DNA from: a virus
Strand: one strand, 5' to 3'
Length of the DNA: 27,500 nucleotides
IMG/VR virus record: IMGVR_UViG_3300034418_007637
Span: 1-27,500 of that record
Shown in pieces: positions 1 through 8,293 of this stretch. Below the pieces are notes generated by a model. The model was not told the DNA's origin. It ran no database searches and was given only the letters and a program-made list of their open reading frames with translations. Both the position numbers and the translations under genes were made by a program. Positions within the stretch are counted from its first letter, which is position 1; each line of letters begins with the position of its first letter.

Positions 1-44
1 ATATCATCCCCTAGCGATTTTATAGCCCCCTACCCATTAATAAA

Positions 45-209
45 TTATTTATTTTTTTTATTCTCTGGTAACCATAGCTCTCTATCACTAGCTACATCTT
101 TACCATCTATATAAACCCTTATCATATCTCCTTCTTCTCTTATGGTTAGCCTATATAACTCTCCATTATCTTTAGTTATGTATTGATTACATATTGTCTT
201 TACTATCAT
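45..209 (-). CDS. Small hypothetical protein (54 aa)
   Basis: I found this ORF by reading the strand directly. Its ATG overlaps the stop of the gene before it as ATGA (206-209), the same junction as in the preceding tiny genes. The product is soluble and charged, with a short beta-like stretch (RVYIDGKDVASDRELWLP) and a lysine/asparagine-rich end. It has no recognised family. The case for a real gene is the unbroken ATGA chain and phage-like codon use. It is the last gene at the left edge. The 44 bases after it hold no clear terminator. Confidence 0.55.
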   Translation of the reverse strand: MIVKTICNQYITKDNGELYRLTIREEGDMIRVYIDGKDVASDRELWLPENKKNK

Positions 210-415
210 AACTCATTTAGTTTATTATCCATATCTATTGCTACTTCTACTATTGTATTACCTATCTCCTTATCCTTACATATATTATCTAAGTGTTTGT
301 TTATACACCTTAGTAGTGAGTTAGCCTTATGCTTAAGCTCTTGGCTTAGTTGTTCTTCTTCTATATCATCTCTTAGTATGATTAGTAGTCCTGCTATCTT
401 AGTTAGTTTGTTCAT
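206..415 (-). CDS. Small hypothetical protein (69 aa), helical
   Basis: The product is predicted to be almost entirely alpha-helical and mixed-charge, with no membrane span and no known motif. It sits in the run of tiny genes that follows the tail and HNH genes. Both of its junctions are translational overlaps: its ATG lies in the stop region of the 33-codon gene upstream, and its TGA is shared with the ATG of the gene at 45-209. An ORF on the other strand here is a shadow. Its function is unknown. Its position after the tail genes would suit a lysis or late accessory role, but nothing in the sequence shows one. Confidence 0.6.
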   Translation of the reverse strand: MNKLTKIAGLLIILRDDIEEEQLSQELKHKANSLLRCINKHLDNICKDKEIGNTIVEVAIDMDNKLNEL

Positions 416-513
416 AATCTGTTGGCTTTACCATCCTTATATCCTTTAATAAACCCTATTATAAAGGCTGTTATAGGATAGGCTATTATGATTAGTACTA
501 TTGTTAGTATCAT
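412..513 (-). CDS. Tiny membrane peptide (33 aa)
   Basis: One hydrophobic segment (about residues 2-22, rich in Ile, Leu, Thr and Ala) is followed by a short basic tail (KGYKDGKANRL). The start ATG overlaps the stop of the 21-codon gene before it (ATGA at 510-513), and its own TGA overlaps the next gene start at 415. A single-span membrane peptide with a positive cytoplasmic tail could be a small holin-like or membrane-anchoring protein, but that is inference. The gene is supported mainly by the tight coupling on both sides. Confidence 0.5.
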   Translation of the reverse strand: MILTIVLIIIAYPITAFIIGFIKGYKDGKANRL

Positions 514-575
514 TCTTTTTCTTTATGTATTAAATAAGCTAATAGTAATATTGCTAAACAGTATAATATAATCAT
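510..575 (-). CDS. Tiny membrane peptide (21 aa)
   Basis: The ORF encodes MIILYCLAILLLAYLIHKEKE: one hydrophobic span and a charged end. It begins in an ATGA overlap with the zinc-ribbon gene (572-575) and ends in an ATGA overlap with the 33-codon gene (510-513). At this length coding status cannot be proven from sequence. The two exact overlaps and the membrane-like composition make chance less likely. It could belong to a lysis or superinfection module together with the following peptide. Confidence 0.4.
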   Translation of the reverse strand: MIILYCLAILLLAYLIHKEKE

Positions 576-760
576 CTCTTATGCTTATTACTTTCTTGAG
601 TACCTATATGATATATATTTGTTACTATTCCCAACTCTTTTAGCTCTTGTCCACAATACTCACATAGTTCTTTAGACCTTTGAGCCTTTTTTATATGTAC
701 ATCCTTGCGTGGTGTTTGTGTACACTTATCATTAATGCAGTAGTATTTATATGTTGTCAT
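572..760 (-). CDS. Small zinc-ribbon-like protein
   Basis: The protein (62 aa from the ATG at 760) has cysteines in a Cx4C pair (CINDKC) and a Cx2C pair (CEYCGQ), spaced like a small zinc ribbon or knuckle. A TTG 21 bases further upstream would also extend the frame. I prefer the ATG because a TATATTTG promoter box ends at 790 and puts the likely transcript start at about the TTG. The gene heads the chain of four tiny genes that follow. Its role is unknown; DNA, RNA or protein binding are all possible. Confidence 0.55.
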   Translation of the reverse strand: MTTYKYYCINDKCTQTPRKDVHIKKAQRSKELCEYCGQELKELGIVTNIYHIGTQESNKHKR

Positions 761-789
761 ACGTTGCTCATTTTTAAACAAATGTAAAA

Positions 790-797
790 CAAATATA
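790..797 (-). promoter_or_regulatory. Candidate Bacteroidota promoter (-7 box)
   Basis: The minus strand reads TATATTTG, an exact match to the Bacteroidota -7 consensus TAnnTTTG. It lies between the HNH gene and the zinc-ribbon gene and would drive the left-end gene chain. I see no clear -33 TTTG at the ideal spacing, so this is a candidate only. Confidence 0.4.
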
Positions 798-803
798 TTA
801 AAA

Positions 804-1124
804 TCAAAAACTTTTTGCTGTTTTTTTATTGTGGCATATATGACATAGGCATCTTAAATTATCTATATCCCACTTGTCGCCACCTTTAGAAATAGGCTTA
901 ATATGGTCAACTACTTCGCTTTTTGTTGTTTTCCCTTGTCGCAAACATTCCTCACATAGTGGATTTTCACGCCTTAATGCTAAAGAGTACTTTCTCCACC
1001 TTGTTGAATTATAAAAAGATTGGTTTTCGTGGCTTATGCCCTCAAATGGCTTTTTCTTGCATTTATCACAATCATCTCTTTTGATTTTATGACATTTACC
1101 ACATATTGTCTTTTTCTTTATCAA
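804..1124 (-). CDS. HNH endonuclease
   Basis: This 106-aa protein has the full HNH layout: an N-terminal CxxC pair (CGKC), a CDKC pair, a CEEC knuckle (about residues 57-60), the catalytic DH of VVDHIKPISKGG (about 72-73) with Asp-Asn in DIDNLRCLC, then CHICHNKK. Such enzymes cut or nick DNA using a metal held by the HNH fold. In many phages one sits near the terminase and helps packaging; here it follows the tail genes and no terminase is visible. The start is TTG, overlapping the TGA of the upstream gene. No in-frame ATG exists and the N-terminal cysteines belong to the fold, so the TTG is credible. Confidence 0.85.
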   Translation of the reverse strand: MIKKKTICGKCHKIKRDDCDKCKKKPFEGISHENQSFYNSTRWRKYSLALRRENPLCEECLRQGKTTKSEVVDHIKPISKGGDKWDIDNLRCLCHICHNKKTAKSF

Positions 1125-1906
1125 TCTGCTACTAATAATAATTCAAATTCTACACTAGCATCTGTTGTACCACTTGCTTTAGCTAAAAATCCTATATCTG
1201 TTTTAGCTGGAAATGGGTCGTAGCTTTTATGGGTATATTCAAATGCTCCTTGAGTTCCTACATTAGCCTGTTGTAACCTCATTACTCCAGTATAACTACT
1301 TGCTACATCATCTGCGTTTTCTCTTTTAAAAAAGTAAAAATCTGTTGTTTTTGTTCCTGATACATCACTTGAGTATTGTTGTGTTAATATGTAAGCCGTA
1401 TATCCATTAGGTACAGTATAAGCGCCTATTAATGATTGACCTAAACCAAAAGAGCCCTCTAAGGGTATTGTTGCATAAGTAGTCCCAGCGCCTTGTATTC
1501 TTACTGTGATTGTTCCAGCGTGTGAGCTAGTTGAAGCACTAGCATAAGCACCTGACTTAGTAATATAAGCTCTAAAAACTCTTAACCAAGTACCACTTAT
1601 GTTAACTGCTGTTTGTCCATTTGTTGCGTGAGCCGCTGTCGTTACTGATTGTAAATCCCAGTTAGCATCTAACCCCTCTATTGTTATTTCGTGCATTCCT
1701 GTACTATTTAAAGCATCTGTTGTAGCACTTGATACAAATTCTAAACTTACTGCTGCTGTAGGTGTTTGATATATACCACCTAAACTAACAGGCACTAAAG
1801 AAGTTGATATGTTTGTATTTCTACCAAATTTATGGACAAATGAATGTCCTGCTACATTACCCTTTGCTACTTCTAATAAAAAATCACTATTTCCTATATA
1901 ACTCAT
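1121..1906 (-). CDS. Putative virion protein (tail-tip or fibre associated)
   Basis: The 261-aa product is beta-rich, full of Thr, Ser, Gly and Ala and nearly cysteine-free, as is typical of phage surface proteins. From memory it resembles a conserved structural protein of marine phages with similar elements: a start with VAGHSFVHKFGRN, a central GAYTVPNGYTAYIL, and an end like DASVEFELLLVAD. No enzymatic motif is visible. It is the last gene of the tail operon, right after the LamG-type fibre, which suggests a distal tail or receptor-contact part. A capsid decoration role cannot be excluded. Confidence 0.55.
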   Translation of the reverse strand: MSYIGNSDFLLEVAKGNVAGHSFVHKFGRNTNISTSLVPVSLGGIYQTPTAAVSLEFVSSATTDALNSTGMHEITIEGLDANWDLQSVTTAAHATNGQTAVNISGTWLRVFRAYITKSGAYASASTSSHAGTITVRIQGAGTTYATIPLEGSFGLGQSLIGAYTVPNGYTAYILTQQYSSDVSGTKTTDFYFFKRENADDVASSYTGVMRLQQANVGTQGAFEYTHKSYDPFPAKTDIGFLAKASGTTDASVEFELLLVAD

Positions 1907-1910
1907 AATA

Positions 1911-3104
1911 TTATTTTAAATTCCATTGTGTACCGTTATAAACTAAATGCCAACTATCATAATTTGCGTTCATTGGCTGTGTTGCTGCTCCTAATATGTT
2001 ATTACCATTTCCATCTACTGTAACTGCATTACTACCACAACTACCAACACTGTCTATTATTTCTATTTCTCTATTTGTTGTTGGGCTTGCTTCTAATGTT
2101 ATTGTAAAAGCTCCTCCACTTGAATCTACATATATCCTTTGGTCTGTATTTACTATTGTATAATTAGCAGTCTTTGTTGAGCTGTTTTTTATTACTCCTT
2201 CTCTACTTAAGCAGTATAGTTTTTTAGCATCTGTAAATGCTTCTGTTGACAAACTAACTCCATTATACCAACATATAGAATCATCCTCAAACTTTACAGA
2301 ATATTGTCTATCTGTGTCCCATAAATGCCCTACTCTTCTGAATACACTACCACTACCTATATTGCTTGAAATAGGGTAAAATCTATATTCTGAATTAGTA
2401 CCAATCCAACTAACAATACCATATTTAGTTGTGTCAAATACATCTGCTGCTATTATATCTCCTACCTCATAGCTAGGGTCAGCCCCACTATCTGAATAAA
2501 CACCATTTTGTTCTGCTATTAAAGCCGCTATGTTATCTGTGCTTATAGCGCTATCATATAGTTGTATTTCATTTAACAAAAAGTTAGCACCCGAACTAGT
2601 TCCTGCTGCATCTCCAATAGCCATTGCATTTGCATTAGTATCTACTACTCCACTTTGTGTGTTATCTGTATCTGTGCTTACTCCATCAATATAAAGCGTA
2701 AGAACATCATTAGACCACACTAAGTCTATATCATAAAAAGTATCTGTTGTTAATGTTGCTGTTACTGTCGCTGTTCCACTTGCTACAAATAAATTAGCAG
2801 TTAATACATTTGTGGTGTAGTTATAATTAAAGCCTATTTGACTTACTTTACCGTATATTGATTTTGTGCCTGTTCCTGTTTGTACTTTTACAGCTAAATG
2901 AACAGATATGGCAGCCTCTCCATCAAATAAATCCTTGCTTGTTAGTGTTATTTTATCCGTAGTAGCATTAAATACAGCATCATAACCAACTCTAGTAGAA
3001 GCAGCTATTGTAATATTGCTTCCTGTTCCATTGTTGCCATTTTCACTATAATCTCTTATAGTAGTTGCGCTATTCTCGTTAAAATTATATATCAATCCAG
3101 CCAT
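1911..3104 (-). CDS. LamG-domain tail fibre / receptor-binding protein
   Basis: Residues 1 to about 205 form a concanavalin/LamG-type jelly roll. Visible pieces are LIYNFNENSATTIRDYSENGNNG at the start, an FDGEAAISVHLAVK strand, LTLYIDGVSTDT, and a NEIQLYDSAIS ending, all typical of Laminin_G_3. A linker domain (about 205-300) follows. The C-terminal part (about 305-397) resembles a domain shared by many phage fibres, with a TITLEASPTTNREIEIID segment and a closing WHLVYNGTQWNLK. LamG folds often bind sugars, so this protein probably contacts a host surface glycan. It lies between the hub-like protein and the final virion protein. Function is inferred from domain and position. Confidence 0.75.
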   Translation of the reverse strand: MAGLIYNFNENSATTIRDYSENGNNGTGSNITIAASTRVGYDAVFNATTDKITLTSKDLFDGEAAISVHLAVKVQTGTGTKSIYGKVSQIGFNYNYTTNVLTANLFVASGTATVTATLTTDTFYDIDLVWSNDVLTLYIDGVSTDTDNTQSGVVDTNANAMAIGDAAGTSSGANFLLNEIQLYDSAISTDNIAALIAEQNGVYSDSGADPSYEVGDIIAADVFDTTKYGIVSWIGTNSEYRFYPISSNIGSGSVFRRVGHLWDTDRQYSVKFEDDSICWYNGVSLSTEAFTDAKKLYCLSREGVIKNSSTKTANYTIVNTDQRIYVDSSGGAFTITLEASPTTNREIEIIDSVGSCGSNAVTVDGNGNNILGAATQPMNANYDSWHLVYNGTQWNLK

Positions 3105-5311
3105 TAAGGATAATTTGTTAAGTTAGTTTGATTTGATTGAATTGGTGATTGTGTACCACCTACTATCTTATTTGTTGATATAGGGTCGTTACCGTTTGCT
3201 GCTGCTGAAGTGTCTATGTCTAAACCTATCACAACTACCCCCGTTTCTTCTGAATAAGTAGGAGATACGGCAGAATAGTCTGCTAACTCAAATAAATCAA
3301 CACTCCATTCATTAGTTTCTACCATATATTCATAAGTCCTTATCCAAAACTCTACACTACTTGTTGCATCTTGTATTGAGTTATAAGGCTCTATCTCCCC
3401 TATTAGTTCTCCGTTTAATATCTTAACAAAGCCACCTCTTAAATCTCTTAATTGTCTTAATAGTAAGTCTAATATACCAAATGTTTCTACTTTTCCACGC
3501 CTAGCCCATACATCGGTTATTTCTCCTGTTGATAACCTAAAAGAATTTAACGTATTAGTAGAAAGACCATCTCCGTGTATCACCTCTATTTCTTCTATCT
3601 TTTCATCTTCATCTATTTTAGCGTATAGTATCAATTCGCTAGGTGGTGGTGATTCGTTAGGTAAATAAACTAACTTAAAGCACTTTTGACCTAATGAAAT
3701 CCAATCAAATGTAAAATCAGAGTTTGTACCTATGTAACTAAACCAATTAGAATAAGGTTTATAAACTTTTATACTAAAGTCATATATTCCGTTCTGTGGT
3801 AAAGTTGGTAAAGTTTGTTCTATTGTAAATACTTCATAAAAGTTATAAACAGAACGAACAACTCCTTTATCTTCAAATCCTTGTTTTTTAAATGTTGCTC
3901 TACGTGGTAAAGTTGTCCAACTATATCCATTGTCTGCATCTCCATCTAAATAATATGTACCAAATTTAATCTCCACTTCCCATACAAACTCTAAAGAACC
4001 GTAAAAGAACATACTAGGCGAATTATTTATATTTCCCCCACTTGCTATATTTACATTAGCCCTAAATATAAAGTCAAAACTAAACTGCAAAGAATCCGCT
4101 GTTGATGTTGGTATGCCTGTCTTTGTTTGCGACATATAAATACTAGTGTCTATTGCTACTTGTTCCTCTTGTGCATCACTAGCGTTATTAAATATAAAGA
4201 AGTCATCCGTACCATTAAGAGCATAATAAGCATAGTAAGTACTTGGGTCATCCCCTGTAAAACTCCAATAACTTGGCGTTGTGTAATTATTGTTCCCTAC
4301 TGCCGTATTAGACCTTTTTTCAAAGCAACCATTTTTAATTAAATTACTATCTTCTATATCTAAACTATCTGTGTTGTATGTTACCTTAATTCTGTTTAAA
4401 GGTGGCTCTATACTCATTTCAGTACTTGGTGCAACTAATACTAATTCATTAGCGTTGCCAAAATCTGCTCCTGTTGTTGTTCTTTTGTTTGTGGTTAAGT
4501 TTCCAGTAAAATCTACTGTAACTGTGCTTTCACTACCAGCTCTAGGTATAAACTCCCTATAATATATTGTTGTTTCTTGATAACCTTGTGGTTGCCATAT
4601 TTGCCATTTACCCTCTGCTATATAAATATGAGCATTGAAAGGCTTTAATATCTCGTTTATTACATCCCAACAAAAAAATCCTACTTCTGTGGGTTGGTCT
4701 TTATCTTCTTCTTCTTTATATACACTAGGGTCAACATATATTTGGTTAAATGCTGAATCACCCGTAGTAGAGTTTATAGAATCTTCATAAATTAAATTAA
4801 ACTCTCTTATGTTTAATGGAGTAGGTAGTTTATTTAAGGCTAATCTTAATACTTCTATAATTGTTTTTTGCCCTGTGTATAAAGTACCACTATTATCAAA
4901 TCTAATATACTTTAAATGATTTAAACCACAAGTAAACTCTAATACACTTACATAAGGTGGTTGGTCGTAAGGCTCTGTAAATATCTCACTTTGGTTATAC
5001 CCTACAAATTTAGTAACTGGTGTTCCATTAGGGTCTTTTATTAACTCTACTTTATAATCTCCCCATCCTGCCGTTCTAAACTCTGAAAATTGTCCCTCTG
5101 TTTGATTAAATATACCAAAGGTTAATTTAGTACCTAATACGTTTTCTAATATATCGCCATCTCTACTTAGTTTGATAGAATCTTTTTGTATAAAGTTTAT
5201 CTCACTATCAGAGCCACCATAACCATCTAAATATATTTTTAGTTTCCATTCTTCGGTTGTGTAAGTCTTTATTTGCTTAAACGTATAAGTATATTTTAAA
5301 GCGTATGCCAT
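3104..5311 (-). CDS. Large tail protein (baseplate hub / tail-tip like)
   Basis: This 735-aa protein follows the tape measure gene and precedes the fibre gene, the usual place for the distal tail and hub protein of a siphovirus. Its N-terminal 140 residues (YTYTFKQIKTYTTEEWKLKI onward, with YVSVLEFTCGLNHLKYI) look like the beta-sandwich start of Dit/Tal-like proteins of Bacteroidota phages. The middle is beta-rich and probably carries carbohydrate-binding-like folds. No peptidase or lysozyme motif is recognised. It shares one base with the fibre gene's start. The assignment rests on position, size and general composition. Confidence 0.65.
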   Translation of the reverse strand: MAYALKYTYTFKQIKTYTTEEWKLKIYLDGYGGSDSEINFIQKDSIKLSRDGDILENVLGTKLTFGIFNQTEGQFSEFRTAGWGDYKVELIKDPNGTPVTKFVGYNQSEIFTEPYDQPPYVSVLEFTCGLNHLKYIRFDNSGTLYTGQKTIIEVLRLALNKLPTPLNIREFNLIYEDSINSTTGDSAFNQIYVDPSVYKEEEDKDQPTEVGFFCWDVINEILKPFNAHIYIAEGKWQIWQPQGYQETTIYYREFIPRAGSESTVTVDFTGNLTTNKRTTTGADFGNANELVLVAPSTEMSIEPPLNRIKVTYNTDSLDIEDSNLIKNGCFEKRSNTAVGNNNYTTPSYWSFTGDDPSTYYAYYALNGTDDFFIFNNASDAQEEQVAIDTSIYMSQTKTGIPTSTADSLQFSFDFIFRANVNIASGGNINNSPSMFFYGSLEFVWEVEIKFGTYYLDGDADNGYSWTTLPRRATFKKQGFEDKGVVRSVYNFYEVFTIEQTLPTLPQNGIYDFSIKVYKPYSNWFSYIGTNSDFTFDWISLGQKCFKLVYLPNESPPPSELILYAKIDEDEKIEEIEVIHGDGLSTNTLNSFRLSTGEITDVWARRGKVETFGILDLLLRQLRDLRGGFVKILNGELIGEIEPYNSIQDATSSVEFWIRTYEYMVETNEWSVDLFELADYSAVSPTYSEETGVVVIGLDIDTSAAANGNDPISTNKIVGGTQSPIQSNQTNLTNYP

Positions 5312-7120
5312 TTATCTACTATAAGATTGGTTTTTATTATGTCTGTTTAGTATTCCTACTAATTCATTACCTTGTATTCTAAACACTACTTCTCCACCAC
5401 TATCGCCACCACCTATCATATTTTGTAGTTTATCTAAAGGACTTATTACCTCTGGATTACTTCTAGTTGTTCCTCTACCCTCTCCTACTAATCCCATTGT
5501 TGGCGCAGTAACTAAACCACCTTCTGCGAATGGTGTGGCACTATCTGAAAGCAAATTACTCATTGCGGCTGAAACTGCTATTAAAGCAATACCAGCACCA
5601 ATAGCTGCAAATGGATTAGCAAATAAAGTCTTTAATGATTCTTTAGCTAATAAAGCCGCTGTACCCAATGCAACCATTTGTTTACCTATTCCATCTATAA
5701 CTCCTGCTATCTGCTGTAAAAATTGTTGACCTATTGCTGTTACATCTCCACCAGCTAAAGCAGTCCCTAAAGCCTCTCCCATTGTTGAAAATCCCATAAC
5801 TACTCCTTGAGTAATTCCATCACTCATAACTCCACCTATCTCTTGACCCATTTCAGCGTATCTCTCAAAGTCATTCATAGCCTCTCCACTACCAACTTCT
5901 AATTCTACTTTTGCTGGTATTGCTAATCTTGCTTTAGGGTTATCCTGTATTTCTTTATTAATATTATCTACCTCATTACTTATAGCCTTTGTGACTCCAC
6001 TAAGTTTTGATGTTACGGGTTCAATTTTAACAAAATCCCTTAGTTCTTTAGCCATTTTCTTTTGGGCATCTGTTAAAACTACGACTTCTTTTTTTGTTCT
6101 ACCTAGCTCCGTTCTTAAAGGTTTAAATGTGTTTATTTTCTCTTGTGCCGCTTTACCTACCTTTTGTAGTGCTGTTTTATATTCCTCTAAACTTAATTCT
6201 CCACTATCATAAGCAGCCTTTAAATTAGTTACTGTTATCTTAGTGTTGTTTAATGTTCCTTTTAAAGTTGTTGCTGCGTTTACTCCTGCTGTTAGTTGTT
6301 GGTTGAATTTAACCATTGCAGCTCCAGCACTAGAATTAATTAACCCTCCTAGTTTTTGCCACCAAGCCAATGTATCATCATCAGCTAAAGTTTTCATAGC
6401 TTGTGATGTTTCTATTAGTTGAGGTATTAATGGCTTTAAACCATCGCTTATTACTTTTCCTATACTTTCTTTAAAATCTCCGTAAGCATTGTTTAATTGC
6501 TCAACACCACCTAACCCTTCGTTAGCCATCTTCTCTGCTGCTCCACCTACTGAATCTGTTAAGCCCTGTAATGTTATTTCAAAATTCTCACTTAATGAGT
6601 TGGTAGATGTCAACGAAACACCATACTTTTCTAATGTTGTAGAGCCTGTTGCTAATGCACTTGTTACTTCTTTTGCTGCCTTACTTAATGGTTTCCCTGT
6701 TTGAGCTGCTAAATCTTGAACTAATGGAGTAAGTTTATATACTTGGTCTTCTGTAAGTCCCATAGTAGCAAGTTGGGCTTGCATAGCCATTGTTGCTTCA
6801 TCCCCGTATCTTGTTATGTTTTGTAATTCGCTTGCTTGTCTTTGAAGGGCAGAAGATGTAAAACCTAATGCGTTTTCTAATTTCTTTTGAGCTTGTATTT
6901 GCTCATCATAAGCACTTAATGAACTAGAAAGAAAAGAAGAAATACTTGATACAGCAAAAGCACCAGCAATAGCACTACCTAAACCTCTCATTCCTTTTGT
7001 TAAAGAGTCGGTTTCTTTTTGAAAGCCTTTTAGCTTGCCCCTTGATTGTTTTACACCTTTACTAAATTGGTCGGTTCTTAGTCCTAAACTTACCCATATT
7101 GAACCACTACTTTTAGCCAT
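5312..7120 (-). CDS. Tape measure protein
   Basis: The 602-aa protein has the tape measure pattern: a start typical of these proteins (SLGLRTDQFSKGVKQSRGKL), a long Ala/Ser/Gln-rich helical body, a hydrophobic segment near residues 46-70 and a second near the C-terminus (FAAIGAGIALIAVSAAMS). It fixes tail length and passes through the membrane during infection. By the usual proportionality of length to residues the tail would be fairly short, about 90 nm (inference). It follows the chaperone pair and precedes the hub protein, the standard order. Confidence 0.92.
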   Translation of the reverse strand: MAKSSGSIWVSLGLRTDQFSKGVKQSRGKLKGFQKETDSLTKGMRGLGSAIAGAFAVSSISSFLSSSLSAYDEQIQAQKKLENALGFTSSALQRQASELQNITRYGDEATMAMQAQLATMGLTEDQVYKLTPLVQDLAAQTGKPLSKAAKEVTSALATGSTTLEKYGVSLTSTNSLSENFEITLQGLTDSVGGAAEKMANEGLGGVEQLNNAYGDFKESIGKVISDGLKPLIPQLIETSQAMKTLADDDTLAWWQKLGGLINSSAGAAMVKFNQQLTAGVNAATTLKGTLNNTKITVTNLKAAYDSGELSLEEYKTALQKVGKAAQEKINTFKPLRTELGRTKKEVVVLTDAQKKMAKELRDFVKIEPVTSKLSGVTKAISNEVDNINKEIQDNPKARLAIPAKVELEVGSGEAMNDFERYAEMGQEIGGVMSDGITQGVVMGFSTMGEALGTALAGGDVTAIGQQFLQQIAGVIDGIGKQMVALGTAALLAKESLKTLFANPFAAIGAGIALIAVSAAMSNLLSDSATPFAEGGLVTAPTMGLVGEGRGTTRSNPEVISPLDKLQNMIGGGDSGGEVVFRIQGNELVGILNRHNKNQSYSR

Positions 7121-7564
7121 TTAATTAAAATATTTTAACTCGCCATTTTCCATTCTAGCGATAACATTTGTTTTTTTACTACACCACAAATTACCTTTGG
7201 TGTCTAAATATCCCCTCACTTTACCATTCCTTATTAATGGCTCTTTCTTGTTTGAGTTTTGTTTTATGTATTCCTCTGTTATGGTTGTTTCTTTTTCCCA
7301 CCAAAACTTTAAATACTTCTGCCTACTGTCGTTTCTCCCTTTCTTTGGAATACTACAATAAACTGTGTAACCAATTTCTCTCAACAAATAAAGGGTTTCC
7401 CTATGTAGCGATTCGTTATATTCACGCTTCATCAAGAAACCCTGCTCCATTAATATAATATCTTTAGGTTGTAATTCCCAAAACTCTTTAGGTTTTAACC
7501 CTAGAAAACCGTAAGCGACTTTCTGCACCTCATCCCAATCCCACTTATTAGATTTTTCGCCTAC
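7121..7564 (-). CDS. Tail assembly chaperone, frameshifted extension (gpT-like)
   Basis: This is the -1 frame continuation of the chaperone gene at 7561-7863. No good start exists in this frame. A GTG at 7528 opens an ORF, but the reading frame stays open upstream to the slippery site and encodes VGEKSNKWDWDEVQKVAYGF, which contains the WDWDEV...GFLGLKPKEFWELQPKDI signature of gpGT-type extensions. The long product would be gpG plus about 147 residues. In lambda the extended form binds the tape measure while gpG coats it. The charged, basic C-terminus ends next to the tape measure start. Confidence 0.82.
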   Translation of the reverse strand, partial: VGEKSNKWDWDEVQKVAYGFLGLKPKEFWELQPKDIILMEQGFLMKREYNESLHRETLYLLREIGYTVYCSIPKKGRNDSRQKYLKFWWEKETTITEEYIKQNSNKKEPLIRNGKVRGYLDTKGNLWCSKKTNVIARMENGELKYFN

Positions 7565-7863
7565 TTTTTTTTTGTAGCCTTATCTAATCCAAATGCTTTT
7601 GTTATTAACACAGAAACTTCTCTAGCAGCATCTATATACTGATTTGGTTTGATTGCTTTTGATGAGTTTATACTAGTAAAGTCATTAAAAGAGTCAAATT
7701 CATCACTCACAGTAAAAAAAATAAAGTGAGCCAAGTCTTTTGTTGTAAAGCTAGATGCATTATTCATTAATGTAATTATATCTCCTTTATCAAAATGTTC
7801 TTCAATAGCGAAAATAACTTCATTATCAATTCTTGGTTTTAAGTCTCTGTCTCCGATTTTCAT
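7561..7863 (-). CDS. Tail assembly chaperone (gpG-like)
   Basis: The 100-aa protein lies between tail tube and tape measure, the gpG position. It is small, acidic and helical, with a start like MKIGDRDLKPRIDNEVIFAI, and ends in TKKK encoded on a run of nine A. The stop TAG follows the slippery A_AAA_AAG at once. It should act as a cytoplasmic chaperone for the tape measure protein, with a minority of ribosomes shifting to give the longer form. Confidence 0.8.
   Translation of the reverse strand: MKIGDRDLKPRIDNEVIFAIEEHFDKGDIITLMNNASSFTTKDLAHFIFFTVSDEFDSFNDFTSINSSKAIKPNQYIDAAREVSVLITKAFGLDKATKKK
7564..7570 (-). promoter_or_regulatory. Programmed -1 ribosomal frameshift site
   Basis: The minus strand has nine A then G (ACAAAAAAAAAGTAG). 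In the gpG frame the codons are A_AAA_AAG followed by the stop TAG, an exact X_XXY_YYZ heptamer of the dnaX type. Slipping back one base gives GTA GGC GAA and an open frame through to 7121. Distance from stop, frame direction and gene position all match lambda-type G/GT frameshifting. Confidence 0.85.
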
Positions 7864-7873
7864 ATATTATAGT

Positions 7874-8275
7874 TTATGTTAAAGCTATATAAGTTAATTC
7901 TCCAGTTCCTTGAAATTCAACACTAAATGTAGCAGATTCTTCTACTCCTCCAGACTTCTCTAAAGATGTTAAATAAGCCATTCCTTGCTCATATTCCTCT
8001 CCTGATGTGTTTGTTGAAATTCTTACACTAACTTGACTTCTATCTCTCCAGATAGCTGCTAAGTCATTAAATCCGTAAGCTGATTCTAAGTCAATAAATC
8101 CTTCTGCTGATGCAGACCAATCTCTCATTCCTTCTAATGATTCTTGATAACCTCCTGAATCTTTACTTGATGCATCTCTTACTGAATGGTTTCTTGTGAA
8201 GCTGGTAGATGTACAGTCAGCCACTTTAGTTCCTCCGATGTATATTTTTATCTCGGTAGCATTTTTAATTGCCAT
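7874..8275 (-). CDS. Major tail tube protein
   Basis: The 133-aa protein resembles TP901-1-type major tail proteins: a short N-terminal beta strand (EIKIYIGGTKVADCTS), a central GYQESLEGMRDWSASAEGFI segment, and a C-terminal beta pair ending SATFSVEFQGTGELTYIAL. It forms the hexameric rings of the non-contractile tail tube. It precedes the chaperone pair and is preceded by its own candidate promoter at 8319, fitting a protein needed in many copies. No sheath gene accompanies it. Confidence 0.85.
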   Translation of the reverse strand: MAIKNATEIKIYIGGTKVADCTSTSFTRNHSVRDASSKDSGGYQESLEGMRDWSASAEGFIDLESAYGFNDLAAIWRDRSQVSVRISTNTSGEEYEQGMAYLTSLEKSGGVEESATFSVEFQGTGELTYIALT

Positions 8276-8293
8276 ATCTTAAATTTTTGTACC

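Noticed and set aside
572-781. TTG start at 781 for the zinc-ribbon gene
   Set aside because: The nearby promoter box would put the transcript start at about this codon; the ATG at 760 is a better start and keeps all cysteines.
4127-4562. Plus-strand open frames within the large tail protein gene, and similar ones throughout the window
   Set aside because: They run antisense to well-supported genes, have low-complexity or hydrophobic shadow composition, and lack coupling or family motifs.
7121-7528. An independent gene starting at the GTG at 7528
   Set aside because: The frame is open upstream to the slippery site and the residues before the GTG carry the family signature, so it is the frameshift extension.
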